From Dillenia suffruticosa (Eukaryota > Streptophyta > Magnoliopsida > Dilleniales > Dilleniaceae), in contig JAVTVX010000013.1 in NCBI GenBank assembly GCA_033439265.1, positions 2,134,501-2,198,500 of the forward strand: 64,000 bases of DNA. Direction: 5' to 3'. Positions 48,201 to 60,635 of the stretch are shown piece after piece. How positions within the stretch are numbered: position 1 is the stretch's first letter; each line of letters opens with the position of its first letter. Under the pieces are notes generated by a model. It did no database searches, had not been told where the DNA came from, and saw only the letters and a list, made by a program, of their open reading frames with translations. The position numbers were made by a program, and so were the translations under genes.

Positions 48201-48684
48201 AGGTCCATTAGTTCACCCAAATTCTCCAGGGGTTATGACTGGCAGAGAGCCATGTTATCACAGCCCACGGGTAACAACGCCAGATAGAAGCTCAGAAAGT
48301 TCTGAATTTGATCCGAGAGATTTAAGTAATAGGAATCTTATGAGTGGTTCCAGTATCATGGTGACAGAGGGTGACCTTTTACAGCCTGAAAGGATTCAGA
48401 ACGGGATTGTATTTAATGTCGTGAAGAGAGAAGGCTTGATGCTAACGAGGCCTTATGATATGGATAATTACAACTCTCCCTCTCAGAGTCCAGTTGCTGA
48501 ATGTCTGCAAATTGAATGTCCAGAAAAGGAAATGGAGGACAGCTCTGGGTCTGAATCCTGTGATGATGACGATGCTGCAACTGTAATAAACTCCTTAAAT
48601 GAAAGTGCTCCAGACACTAATTGCTCCAGTAATTCTGCATTAGAAGCTGTTCATGATCAGAGTTTAGTTGGAACAACGGAATAG
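45279..48684 (+). CDS. SDP1: SDP1-type triacylglycerol lipase (patatin-like, oil-body TAG lipase)
   Basis: Three coding exons, 45279-46697, 47281-47424 and 47671-48684, all phase 0 with GT-AG borders, giving 858 residues (Arabidopsis SDP1 is about 825). The N-terminus [12 protein letters not shown] and the DUF3336-type region (to about residue 220) are typical; residues 69-84 are hydrophobic. The patatin core has the oxyanion motif GGASLG (236-241), nucleophile GSSVG with Ser265, and DGS with Asp423, so the Ser-Asp dyad is complete. Exon 2 completes the core ([20 protein letters not shown]), and exon 3 is a Ser/Asp-rich, less ordered tail. SDP1 and SDP1-LIKE start storage-oil breakdown by hydrolysing triacylglycerol at the oil body in germinating seeds. 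Which paralog this is cannot be decided by eye. Confidence 0.95.
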
Positions 48685-49168
48685 AGATTGAGATTTGCTG
48701 TTGATACCCAGGTTGTATAGATTCATTTCCAGTTTCTAATGCTCACATTACGTGATTCTGGAAGGCTGTTATCTTCAAATGGAGTAGGAAAATCTTGTCC
48801 TGAAAAAGAGTCAAATTAGAAAATCTTATGGTTCTTGCTGCAAAAGAAGTATTTGCTGGGATGGGAGGAGCAAAGTTGTGGTGAAGTTGTTCCTTTGCTT
48901 GCTGCAGATGCCACAAATTCTTGATAGTGGACTCAACCCGCACATGCCATGGCTTGATGTCATTCTGTTCCAATCGTTTTTACTGGAAATGATGCTCCTT
49001 GATAATCTGGTTTATGAAATTTGTTTGCGTGCAACCTTTTTAAAGTTGCCCTGAATTGTAAAAATGGAAAATCTGATGGGCATTTTCCTGCTCCTATGGT
49101 AAACTGGTGAAGGTGATCCGGAGTTTATTTCGTTGTCACTTTGTTTCTCTATCTATATGTCACAAGAA

Positions 49169-49176
<8 letters not shown>

Positions 49177-49209
<33 letters not shown>
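49177..49209. repeat. (AT)n microsatellite
   Basis: About 16 AT units after a poly-A run. Confidence 0.95.
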
Positions 49210-49210
<1 letters not shown>

Positions 49211-49374
49211 CCTCTTTTTATCAATCTGATAGGCACTTTGTTTCTCTCCCAAATCATCGATCCACCATTATCAAGCATACTGCTCAATCTATCAAAATAG
49301 CACAACCATAAAATTCCACAATTAAAATTGCCTCTTTTTATAATTAAATTCAATTTTTTTCTTGTAATACATAA

Positions 49375-49377
<3 letters not shown>

Positions 49378-49405
<28 letters not shown>
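49378..49405. repeat. (ATT)n microsatellite
   Basis: About nine trinucleotide units. Confidence 0.95.
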
Positions 49406-49673
49406 TTGTAAAAAAAAAAAAATCTATCTTAAACTTGAAATTTTAATTTAGGGCTTTTAAATTTGTCAACATTAAGCAATTTGGGAGAGAAAAAAGGAAA
49501 GTTCTTTGATGATTAAATAAAAAAAAATGCAAATTTACGTGGAGTATGGAGGAGTATCATTTATTTATATATCTATGAGTGCTTTTTGATTCTGAGGGAC
49601 AATGTTTCATGGAATTAAATGTTGAAAATTTATGTACAGTCTTTTTTTTTTTTAAAAAGATTTTTATAAATAA

Positions 49674-49842
49674 TTTTTGCCGCATCATTCATTGTTTAAG
49701 TATTAGATATTAATATTTAAAAATATCATTTTAAATAAAAATTTTTAATTGTATACGAGGGAGAAAAAGTAACACCTTAGTAACAAATCAAATCAAATAC
49801 CAAAGTCCAAAATAATTATTAAAAAAAAAAACTCAAAATTAG
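49674..49842. repeat. Dispersed direct repeat, copy 1
   Basis: Begins TTTTTGCCGCATCATTCATT and ends AACTCAAAATTAGGG. It recurs at 52880-53052 in the same orientation with only scattered substitutions and small indels. Confidence 0.93.
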
Positions 49843-51589
49843 GGAACTTGTCCAACACATCTTGCGGTGGACTGGCCCACCAATCCTATCCTTGTCTATG
49901 ATTACTCATTTCCTACAATCTCTCAAACACTTACCCATATAATATATATATTTTTCTTATTTTTATTACCTTCTTCGCTGACTAATTACAGTATCTTAAT
50001 ACGCCTTCTATCTAACAAAGCAACCTTCCAACCCGAGCAAATCCGATCCGCATAAACGTTCAAATTCAAATTTCATGAGAAAAATGCCAATATACCACCT
50101 TTAGCTAGTCCTCAAAGATAGACAGTACAGTGGATCTGTAAATTTTAAAATAATTATATTTACTAATTTAAATATTAAAGATAATTTTCACAGCATAAAA
50201 AGTGAATCGAAACATAATCAAAGATAGGCTTTAATTGCGTGGACAATGTGATAACTTGGAAGGAGTTGCGGAAGACACAAGTGGTGGACGCCGTAATGCA
50301 CGACAGGGTCATGTCTTACGTTTGTTTTGTCGTCCAGCTCGTTGCGTTTCGACTTGACTTGGGTTTGGGCGTGTGGATCCAATCAAAAGTTGATTAAATG
50401 TCGTGTCACCCACATATCCATAGCCAAACCATTTGTTGAGGGTTGGGCGGCAGTGGTCGGGATGCATCGCATGAAGTAAAAGGGCTTACCTTTTCAAGGT
50501 TTTCCATGTGCTGGAAGAATTTCCGCGTGCCACCAGGCCTAGACCCTCGAGCATCCCCTTGGATGCTTTCGATCTTTTTCTTTTTCTTCATCATTATCAC
50601 CGGGGGTATTATGACATCATAATCAAGTTCGGATATCACAATATCCAAGCTTGGACTTGATATATTTTAGGTGAGCTCAAGCTCACTGAGCTTGTATTTT
50701 TCAAGCTTAACCTTGAGCTCGATCTTGAAATATCATCCGGTGTCATCGAGTAATATCGTCGAGTAGTATCGTTGAATGGTACAGATAATATATTTAAAAA
50801 ATATACATAAAAATATAATTTTATATATAAATTTTTTAAAAATACATATATATATATATATAATTATATATAAAAATTATTTTTAAAAAATTAAAATATT
50901 TCGGATAGTTCGTCAATCTTTCGAACTCGACACAGCTCGAATTACTATATGATTTATGTGCTGGACACGTTTTCACATAACTAAAAACAATACTTTGAAT
51001 AAAAACCTTATGTAAAATTCTAAAATTTTGTTTTCTCGCTTAATTCATAAGCACCCATATCTCTATATTTTATATTTTTGTTAATGATAAATGAGAAAAT
51101 CGTGTGGCTCACACGGTATATAATAAACTGCCAAATTGGAAAAATAACGGAACGGATACTACCTACCCCGAAAGGCAACCGGGGATCGAGGGGTCATCAC
51201 TCGTGTGCTATAGATCAATCGAGCCTAGTCCCACAAAGACATGACTATGAGTTTGCAACAATAAAGACGGATGATTTGTGGGGACATCGATTATGCCTCC
51301 AAGGATTTGTTCTTCTCATTGAATCCAAAATCAAAACCAAGTCTTGCATAATATGGACTTGCTTCATTAATTTGTTCATTATCTACTTTTATAAAGTCAA
51401 TGCAAACCGAAGAAAAAAAGTTATTTTCTTTTTTAACCATAGATATTCAAGTGGACATGAATTGCTATAGGTCATCGTTTTTACTATAGAGTTCGATTAT
51501 TATTCGTGATTATTAGATGATAATTTAGTAATTATGAATTCATAAATATAAATATGTAAGATAAATTTTAAAAAATGAAAATAACCCCA

Positions 51590-51768
51590 AAGGAGTATTC
51601 GGGGGGCTTGCCGACTTTATTCAAGTTGGCATTTGCTACGACTTCTTCCACATTCATTAACCTCGTTCCAGTGCAGGCCAGGTTCTGCAAAAGCTTGTCA
51701 CCACATGATACTTCTTTTGTTTGATACGGCTTTTGATTAACATCAACTTCGCCTAGAACGAGGCTTCA
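51590..51768 (-). other. Coding-like exon remnant, unidentified
   Basis: Following a possible acceptor (GTTCTAG), about 55 open codons on the minus strand read GEVDVNQKPYQTKEVSCG, then KLLQNLACTGTRLMNVEE and NANLNKVGKPPEYS. The composition is normal for a soluble protein and unlike the AT-rich surroundings. No family was recognised and no neighbouring exons were found. Confidence 0.3.
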
Positions 51769-52664
51769 TACTCAACCCTAAAGGCTAAGCTTTGACCGTA
51801 TATCTTCGGGTTGGGTCACCGAAAGGTTAAAACCCGAGTTTAACACTAAAGATATTTTAGATTTGGGCGTGTTGATCTAAAAATTTATTAATAAGTTATA
51901 ATTTAATTAGTATTATTATTTTTTTAATATCAAGTACGAACTTTCTTTTATTAAAAATTAATAATAATAATTGCCCGAGTTCGCGATAACCTTGAAGACC
52001 GTGAATTCTGGGTGTAAGAGGGTACAGGCAAAACTCCACGAAAAACAACGGAGAAGCAAACTTAGGATATGTAACGGACAAAAGTTGGACAAGAAATGAG
52101 TGAGAGTGTGGAGGAGAGGAGTCAGTTGTCAAGTTTCGAGACTCCAAATGCTTCCGTACCGCCCTTCTTCCTCCCTCGTCCCAGGTAGGAGATATGGAAG
52201 TTTCGTCCACAATTGCACCAATGCATTACAAAATACACGTGGGGCCCTTTACTCGATTTTTAAAAGATTTTTTTTTTTCAAATTCTGAACAAACGTATGA
52301 TTAACATTCGTTTGACAAATGTAGAAGAAAAATAAATCATTCATTCCATTATTAGAAAACAGCTTCGTTTCGAAGAAAAATTATGTCATTCATCTCGAGT
52401 CTTTTTATATTACATATATCTAATTCATGGTATCTATAATATATTTTATTTTTTTTATATTGAATTTTGAATGTAAACACGATCATATTAACACAACATT
52501 CAAACTATTTCTGATAAAGGGTGTTTATCCACTCAAACCCCTTTTAATTAAAAAATTATTTGGAGATAATTATATAATAAAATTTTATATTTTTAATCTA
52601 AGAATTAGAATTTTGCCGCCAAGCTCATCCAAATTACACTTGAAAACATTGGAGTATACAGGGG

Positions 52665-52666
<2 letters not shown>

Positions 52667-52728
<62 letters not shown>
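52667..52728. repeat. (GA)n microsatellite
   Basis: About 31 uninterrupted GA units, the longest perfect dinucleotide run in the window. Confidence 0.97.
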
Positions 52729-52731
<3 letters not shown>

Positions 52732-52879
52732 TAGGGTGGGGCTAAGGAGGAAGAAAGGAAAATTTCTAATTTTGATGTGAGATGGTAAAAACATAATTAT
52801 TAGGTTTTCTCAGTTATTTTTGATTCTATGATTGACCTGACACATCGGTGTCCCACTTTTCTTAACATGCGTTATGATG

Positions 52880-53052
52880 ATTTTTGCCGCATCATTCATT
52901 GTAAGTATTGGATATTAATATTTAAAAATGTCATTTTAAATAAAAATTTTTAATTGTATATGACGGAGAAAAGGTAACACCTTAGTAACAAATCAAATCA
53001 AATATCAAAGTCCAAAATAATTATAAAAAAAAAAAAAAACTCAAAATTAGGG
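52880..53052. repeat. Dispersed direct repeat, copy 2
   Basis: Same-orientation copy of 49674-49842. Shared strings include TTTTTAATTGTATA and AACACCTTAGTAACAAATCA. The homology stops at AAAATTAGGG in both. Confidence 0.93.
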
Positions 53053-55430
53053 TTTCCCCCCCCCCCCGCAAGATTAGGGTTTTCTCGGAATGCCAAGTGC
53101 GTTTATCAGAATTTTGCGTGTGACCTACTGTTTCCGCGTTGCACCATATCCGACCCCGGTTGCAAGGGTAAATTCCCCCCCTCCCCGCCCCCCACTTTCC
53201 TGGATGCTGCTTTCCTGCGCTTCCGCCCCCACCACGTCTCTCTGTCTCTCTCTCTCTCTCTCTCACATGTTCCTTGTTGGAACGCTGTCATTAGAAAGAG
53301 CAAACTCAAAAGGAAAAAAATGGCGACCAAACTGATAGCAAATACTAATCAGACATGACCAATAATGTCAGAAGTCCAATGTAGATACCTCAATTTACGA
53401 TTATAACAAAAATTTTGGTATAAATTCCGAATCCTTCTATCATGCCAATTTCAGACGTGTTAGTGCAGTTTGAAAAATCTCAACTTTTTTTAACAGCAGA
53501 AAATCTTAATTTTTTCTTTATTTAATTAATTAAACTCAATTTTTTAAAAAAATATATAAAATATTACAAGTAAAAGTCATATTTCATCATAAAATAATTA
53601 AAATCATTATTATTTTGATAACTTTATATATTGAAAACTTTATCTAATTTGGGTTGCGTTTGATGAAATGTCATGATAAACTCTGTGTTTCCCATGGTTT
53701 GGAATTTACGGTGGGCTTCTGCCCTTATATCCTATCCTAAGAATGTATTGTATTTTTATCAGGGGAGGGGGTTGTGTCATGCCAAGAACTTTGTGCTAAT
53801 GTAAGATGATGACTTGTTCTGTTTGGCTATCTTGTCGTGTTAGACTGATTTTGCGAAACCGGCAGACTAAGGCATTTTCTTATGACAAAATACCCCATAA
53901 TTTTCTCTGCATCTTTTCACAGTAGGAAGGGAAGACCCAATCATGATAGGATATGTTTTTGCTTTCAATTCATTTTGTGGTATGCCTCATTGTCCATCTT
54001 GTCGTCCGAAAGTAAATAAAATTTAACCTCGTTCTCAAACAAAACGTAATAGGAGGAAATGCCAATTCACCGTACAGCAAGAATTTTGTTTTGTTTTTGT
54101 TTTTTTTTTTTTAAATAATAACAGAAAATTCTTACTAGTATTGTTTAGTTGTATAGGAACAAAATTTATCAAGTATGGACAAAATGGGATGCCGTAGAAA
54201 TATCTAAGAATCATATTAAAATTATTGCTCTTTCCAAACATAAACATGTGTAGTTGGGGTCGTTTTCACAATGCACCGTATACAAGATAAACTAGGAGTA
54301 TGGTTTTCTCGAATATCTTTTCTCTGACTCAAACTTGAAATTTATAATTAAGAGAGTATAATATTCTACCGTTATATCTATATCTAAAGAAATCATGTTT
54401 TGTTTTGAGATAAATGATTTTGGAAGAAAGAAAAATAAAAAGCCAATAGACGAAAGAGATGAAAAGGGGCTTGTATCTCGAGTGAATTTTGTTTTCCAAA
54501 GCAATGAGAAAGGCCCAAAAGTGAAATGTTATGGTTCAATTTTTTAGACAAAACCTAAACCCTTTTGCCAAAATCATTTAGCTCAAATGCTTTGACTTGT
54601 TTATATGATTTGGAAGGAAGGGAGTAGCAAGCAATCTCTACCTTTGGATGGTTGAGTAATCCAACAAACCGAACTATATTCACTTCAATTTGATTTTCTG
54701 TGGAGAGCCAATCATAAACTTTGGCTTTGACAACATTTTCACTCAAAAAGGAGCATTTTTCTTTTAAAAAAAAAATTATATTTTAACTTTATCATTGTTA
54801 GAAGAATTCTAAATTTATTTTGAGCTTTAGGGTTGGGATTAAAGTGAAATATATCCGACGTGTAACATTGTTGCACTTTGTTGACAGGCATGCCCAATGT
54901 TTCAATTTTAAACCAAAACGAAAATAGAATTAAATCTTATAAAATTGACTTTCAGTATCAAAACGTCTAGGTATAACGAGCATGAGCATGATGGTTATCA
55001 GCATAAAATTACACACCCCAACTAACAATCACGTGGCAAAGGTAACGAGAGTCACTACTTCGATCTCCGTATGAAACTCTCCGGCGATATTTTTATAAAT
55101 AATTTTTATTAATTGAATTTAAAATGAAAATCTAGGTATAATGAAATGTGTATCACACCTCTTTTGTAACTTACCTCATTAATTATAAATCTTTCGTATT
55201 AATTCTTGTACTTAACTACTCATCAAAATTAATTAACCGGAACGGAAGCAGTAACTTTTGTTTTGGGTAAGTATGAAAACCAAAAGTCTGTATCCCTTCC
55301 ATACAAGGAGACGAAAGCGAAAGCCAAAAGTCCCACATCTCCACTCGAACCAGGTCAATACACTACCATAAAGGTGATCTCCCAATATTTATAATTATCT
55401 AAATTAAAATTATAGAAACATCCCTCCAAA
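53053..55430. other. Intergenic spacer
   Basis: C-tracts and a CT run around 53060-53265, then AT-rich DNA. No gene or element was recognised. The last 200 bp is probably promoter of the calmodulin-like gene, with TATTTATAATT near 55387 as a weak TATA candidate. Confidence 0.55.
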
Positions 55431-55622
55431 GGGTGGCCTGTTACGAAGCTTCATCGAAGCTCCCCTATGCAACCGCAATTCGGCTTCTTCTCCCTCCTTT
55501 TAACCCCCACCTCCTTCCCCTCTCTTTCCTCCCCAACCGAACTTTTCTATCTCTTTCCTCTTCCTCCTCATTCTCTCTCCCCTCTCTCTCCCCTCTCTCT
55601 TCTCTGTTTTCAAATTTCCACC

Positions 55623-56249
55623 ATGAAACTCATCAAAAACATCAACCCAAAACAGCTCTTTCGCTCCAAGAAATCCCGCTCCGACATCTCCAAATCCGAC
55701 CCCTTTGGTTCCGGATCCTCCTCCGATTCCTCCGATATCAAACCCACCACTCCCAACAGCGTTTTACCTTTCCGATCCCACGAAACCTCTAGCGACTGGC
55801 CCGATATTTCCGCTGAGATTCGCTACGAAATGGTCCAGGCTTTTAAGCTGATCGACCGAGACGGTGACGGCAAAATCACATGCCGCGAGCTGGAGGTTCT
55901 CTTGAGCCGAGTCGGCGCCAAGCCGCCTAGCGAAGACGAGCTGATGACGATGTTGAGCGAAATCGACCGCGACGGAGACGGCTGCATAAGTCTTGAGGAG
56001 TTCGGCGTGATCAGCTCGGCTTTCGCCCCACCGGCTTGTGGCTCCGAGTTAAGAGATGCTTTCAATTTTTTTGACACGGATCATGACGGTAAGATAACGG
56101 CAGAGGAGCTTTTCGCTGTTTTCACTTCGTTTGGAGACGATCGTTGCACGTTGGAGGATTGTGGGAGGATGATTAACGGCGTTGACAGGAACGGAGACGG
56201 GTTCGTCTGCTTCGAGGACTTCACACGTATGATGGAGCAGCAGAGATGA
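55623..56249 (+). CDS. Calmodulin-like protein with four EF-hands (CML35/36-like)
   Basis: Intronless, 208 residues. The first 60 residues are Ser/Pro-rich and basic (MKLIKNINPKQLF start). Four EF-hand loops follow: 78-89 (DRDGDGKITCRE), 115-126 (DRDGDGCISLEE), 151-162 (DTDHDGKITAEE) and 188-199 (DRNGDGFVCFED). Each has acidic or Asn residues at the calcium-coordinating positions and a Glu or Asp at position 12; loop 4 ends in Asp, usually lower affinity. The N-terminal extension and length match the CML35/CML36 group of Ca2+ sensors. A CT-rich leader (55490-55620), a common plant 5' UTR feature, precedes the ATG. The longer upstream frame starting at 55467 is low-complexity translation of that leader and was not used. 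No lesion is seen. Confidence 0.94.
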   Translation: MKLIKNINPKQLFRSKKSRSDISKSDPFGSGSSSDSSDIKPTTPNSVLPFRSHETSSDWPDISAEIRYEMVQAFKLIDRDGDGKITCRELEVLLSRVGAKPPSEDELMTMLSEIDRDGDGCISLEEFGVISSAFAPPACGSELRDAFNFFDTDHDGKITAEELFAVFTSFGDDRCTLEDCGRMINGVDRNGDGFVCFEDFTRMMEQQR

Positions 56250-59200
56250 TGATTTTAAACATTTATGATCATGCGGCTCCTGATTTTTTTTCTCTCTTTC
56301 CTTTTGGGTTTTTATTTTCAAATTTATGATGATGATCATCGATGAATCTGTGGTGATTAGGCTCGGTTAAGATCGAGATGAAGAATTGAGTGCAAGATGA
56401 ACGGTTGGGATGCGTTTAATCTTCACCATGCCAAAATTTGTACCTTGGGAGTGTTGCCGTATATATGAGAAATCAATCACTTTCAAAATTAACTTAGATC
56501 AAAAGCACCGGCTTCACTTCATTCGCTTTATTCAATAATTAAATGGATTATTTTATAAGATTCATAATGATACCCTACTTTAAGGAAAAAAAAAAAAAAA
56601 AAAAAAAAGGAAAGATAGTATCTTTTGCTAAAAATATTAAACATAATATCTAATTTTACAAATACAAGAATCATCACCTATGCGTTGCCATGTTTATCCA
56701 GTTTCCATTCATATAAACACAGGAATCGAATTCACCACCATTTGAGAATCTTGGACATCGGAAAAGTGACTGGTTTCTTAGCTTCCCAACACGATTTGTT
56801 GTTTGCTCTATGGATGTAACCATCAATGTTCCAACTATTGTTTTTTGCTTTGATACTTGAAATGGTACGACAGCCAAAATCCCCAACCAAATTTTGGAGC
56901 TAACCACGTCGGAAAATCTCATTTTATGTGTTGTGCTATTTTTACCAAAATGTAAATTATAGTGCAAGATTTGCTTAATTCGCACCGATTGGCTACAATG
57001 TCCCAACACATTTGCATGGCTTGAGAGGATAGTCTTGTTTTATATAAGTATTTGTAGGTCGAGTACTAGCCCCGCCGCTTGAGCAACCGATGCCCCTCCA
57101 CTCTACAGCCATAAGCCTCCCCGCCCCCCCGCGGGGGCATATAAGTATTTATAGGTAAAAATACAGTTGATAACTTGTTAATGTATTTTGTTGGCTTTTG
57201 GTAAAAAAAAAATGTTTCTCTCTCTCTCTATCGTCTTTCATATCCTTCAAATTTTGAAATTTAAATTATTTCCACAAGTTTCCCTTTTTTTTTTCTTTTG
57301 GGTAGACAAGTGCAAATTTTTTTAAATTGTTTTATTATTTTGTGTTGGGTTTTTATAATATTAATTTTAAAATCAAATAAAATTTTCTTGAGAATATCAT
57401 TTTCTTGCAATTATAGCAATCAATACTTCATTCATACACGTGTATATATATAGAATATTGGTATGCAATATCTATTTGTTCATAAATATCACAAATTAAT
57501 TACTTATATAACATATCATTTTGATGATTATTGAAAACTATGAAAAAGATAAATTTTATCCGCAGCATCTTCACCTAATGCTAAGGAATTAATGAACAAT
57601 TGCTTACGACATTGGATCTTTTAATTAAAAGTCATATTAAAATTTTGAGATTGAAGAGGATTTCGTTAAAAAAGCTTTCCTGAAAAGGACTTAATAACAA
57701 TTCAGATTGAATTAGTCGGAATATAATTTTTATACCGATTCTATTTTTCAAATTCTCATGTTTGAAATTATTAGCACCATTTTCATGACCCAATTCTATT
57801 TTTCTTTTTCTTTATCCGCAGCCCTAGTCAATTATTAATTAAGCATGCCTGCATCTTTATTTTTTTCCTTTTCCTAATAGAAAATTAGTTTTTTTTTCTT
57901 TTTTTTTTGTTATGAGTAATGGCCAATAAAAAATTTTTAATTAATAAATCTACCAATTGTTGAATAATTTGGTGCAATATCAAATTGTGAAAATTTGTAA
58001 AAAGATAAAATAATTGTTACATCTAAATTTTCATCCTGAGTGGTATTTCTTAATTTATCGGTGAGCTCTCGTCCCAAGCACATCCTGGAATTAAAACTCA
58101 AAGGAAGATTTAAAATTATGAAACCTCATTTTATCTATTTATTTATTTATTTTTCTTTGACTTCATGTGGCCTTTTATGATCTTTGTGGGTATTTCCTGC
58201 AAATTTCTTGAAGGAATCCAATTTTCAATTGTGCCATGAAGCAAGACCCAAAAAAAAAAAAAAAAAACCATAATTTCCGAAAGAAAAAAGTCTTACATGA
58301 AAAAGCAACGAAAGTGAAGTGATGGGGGAAAAATACAATCTATGAAAAAAGTCTTACATGAAAAAAATTCTAGTAGATAAACGTTAAAAGACAAAAACAT
58401 ATTGGAACAAGATGTAATTGCGTAAAGCATCCTTATGCTTTCTCTCTCCCTCTCTCACATATGCGCAACTTCGTATCAATGTGGAAAACGAGCCATGCAC
58501 AAAATTAGATTGTGATCAGCCAATACGTTGCATCGAGGATCTCTTGGCCCTTACATGTTTTATAATTTGCATATTGTGTTCAAATGACTATGTAGTCCAA
58601 TAAACTAAACTTTTTTAAATTCATTCATCAGATATTTTATCTCTTAATCAAAAATTTCGAATTTAACTTCTGAGAATCATAAAAAAGGATTTGAAAAAAC
58701 CAACTCTTAAAATGAGTCTTACAATACTCGAATCGAATTAATCAAGTAAAACCCAGTGGTAAAAACCAAAAAAAGAAATCTATAACATTACTTAGATGCA
58801 TTAGTTAAGCTTATAAAATTTATCCTTTAATTAATTAAAATGAATGGTTTGCGCCCACCACATCGATTGAGACATTTTGACCGTGTCAAGGTACAAGGGA
58901 ACTTGTTACAAAGATTCGGATATTTCGGTATATTTTTTAATATTTATTTTCTTATTATACTAATCTTTTTTAGCTACTTTTTTTGGTTAAACTCGTCAAA
59001 ATTACATAATAGACGAAAATCTAATAGTACGGATTCATAACTTTGACAATCCAATTTATATTTGAACCTTATTTGAAAAAGCTGCACCTCATACGGTGAT
59101 TTCTGACTAGTAGATTTAATCAGATACATATTTCTTGGCACTTATACCAACTTAATCTTTCATGCATAATGTAGGAAGAGACATCGGTCATGTCACGGCG

Positions 59201-60635
59201 CCCATGACAATGATATTTCCAAGTTGCAGATGAGGTCCTTTAAATACTTGAATTATTGTTCCAAGAAGAAGCATATTATGTTAATGCTTCACTAATTCAC
59301 AAGAATGCACCTTAAAAATAATAATAAATTAAATCTTAATTTTAATAATCAGAGTCGGTCATTTGAAAAATAGATATGAAAATGATTAAAAAAATAAAAA
59401 ATAAAATAAAATAAAAATATTGATTTAATTTGTACGAATTTTTTTACATCACTTATTCCTATCCAATATCATCTTTTCGTTTAAACTCTTAATTATCATT
59501 TTTTATGAATAATTTATATCCAAATTTTTAATAGTTTACCTCTACATTTGACTAAATATCTTATATTTAAATTCTCAATTCTCTTGATCGGTATACTTTT
59601 TGGTTTCCTTTGCATATGTTCAAAATCATCTTAAATGATACTTTCGCATTTTATCCATAATTAAACTAACTCCTAACTTATTATGATTTTTTTTATTTCT
59701 AATTCTATCTCTACTAATTTTACTACACATCCAGCTAAATATTTTCATTTCTGATATAATTATTTTTTATTTTTGTTTTTATTTAATAACTCAGCACTCA
59801 GTATTATATAATAATATAGGTTTTATTACAATTCTGTAAAACTTTTCCTTCAAATGTAAAAATATCGTGCGATCGCATAGAGATAAGAATATAGTTTGGA
59901 ATATCTAAATAAGTTTTTAGTTCTTACGTTAGCCTTCAAGACCACCCTATTTGAATTAATATTTGTGCTCTACTTGCAAGAAATAGATAACTCAATTTGA
60001 ATTTAAGTGCTAATTCACGGACCACAAAAAAAACAAAATGAAGATCCAGTGGCTTAGCTTGGTTCTTCATTTTATTTTTCTTGGGAAGAAGCCATAACTT
60101 GCCGCCCCACCTCATAATTTTCAATTTAGTTTGCCTAAGTCAAGTTTTATAATCTTTTCATGTCGACTCCGCGTTGGCAGTCGATCACCGTTATCTAGTT
60201 GTACTTCCAGTCGACAAACCAATCAAATGCACTAATTTTGCGATCGTCAATGGCGGACCATTGAGTCAAATTTGTGGTGTAATAAACCAAAACTACATAA
60301 GTTATCAACTTTTATTTTGGGACAAGAAAGAGTGACAAAAACGTTACCAGAAATATGACAAAAAGATATTTGAATGACCAAATCAATTGAAAATTATAGA
60401 TCAGTTTTGTTTTTTGGGCCCCGGGGGTATGACTTGCTCCATTGGAGATATTTTATAAGTATTTGTAAATAATATGAGTAAATGCCCTAGTTTTCCAAAT
60501 CATTTATTTCAAATTTATGTTATTAAATATTTTTCTTCACTTAAATTCGATGACAAATACAATGAAATTTATAATGTTTAAATGATATAAAACCTTCTAA
60601 TTTAGCAAATTGATATTTTTAAGAAATAAGAAAGG
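56250..60635. other. Intergenic spacer
   Basis: AT-rich throughout apart from a short GC-rich patch at 57060-57140 (CCCCGCCCCCCCGCGGGGG). A ~20-bp string AAAAAGTCTTACATGAAAAA occurs twice (about 58287 and 58345). A minus-strand open frame at 56674-57009 (111 codons) is less AT-rich than its surroundings but matches nothing I know. Confidence 0.5.

Larger units (their letters stand above)
48685..49673. other. 3' flank of the SDP1-type gene and AT-rich spacer
   Basis: The first 400 bp is likely 3' UTR. Beyond it lie an (AT)n run (49177-49209) and an (ATT)n run (49378-49405). No gene is supported. Confidence 0.6.
49843..52879. other. AT-rich spacer between the two repeat copies
   Basis: Mostly AT-rich. 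50640-50790 has AGCTCAAGCTCACTGAGC-like strings of unknown origin. A coding-looking minus-strand stretch lies at about 51604-51768. A (GA)n run of about 31 units lies at 52667-52728. No intact gene is seen. Confidence 0.5.

Noticed and set aside
55467-55622. Longer N-terminus for the calmodulin-like protein
   Set aside because: The extra 52 codons translate a CT-rich 5' leader. Family members start at the MKLIKxIxPK-like segment.
56674-57009. 111-codon minus-strand frame
   Set aside because: Normal-looking composition, but no recognisable motif, no splice partners and no promoter. Kept only as a note in the spacer entry.
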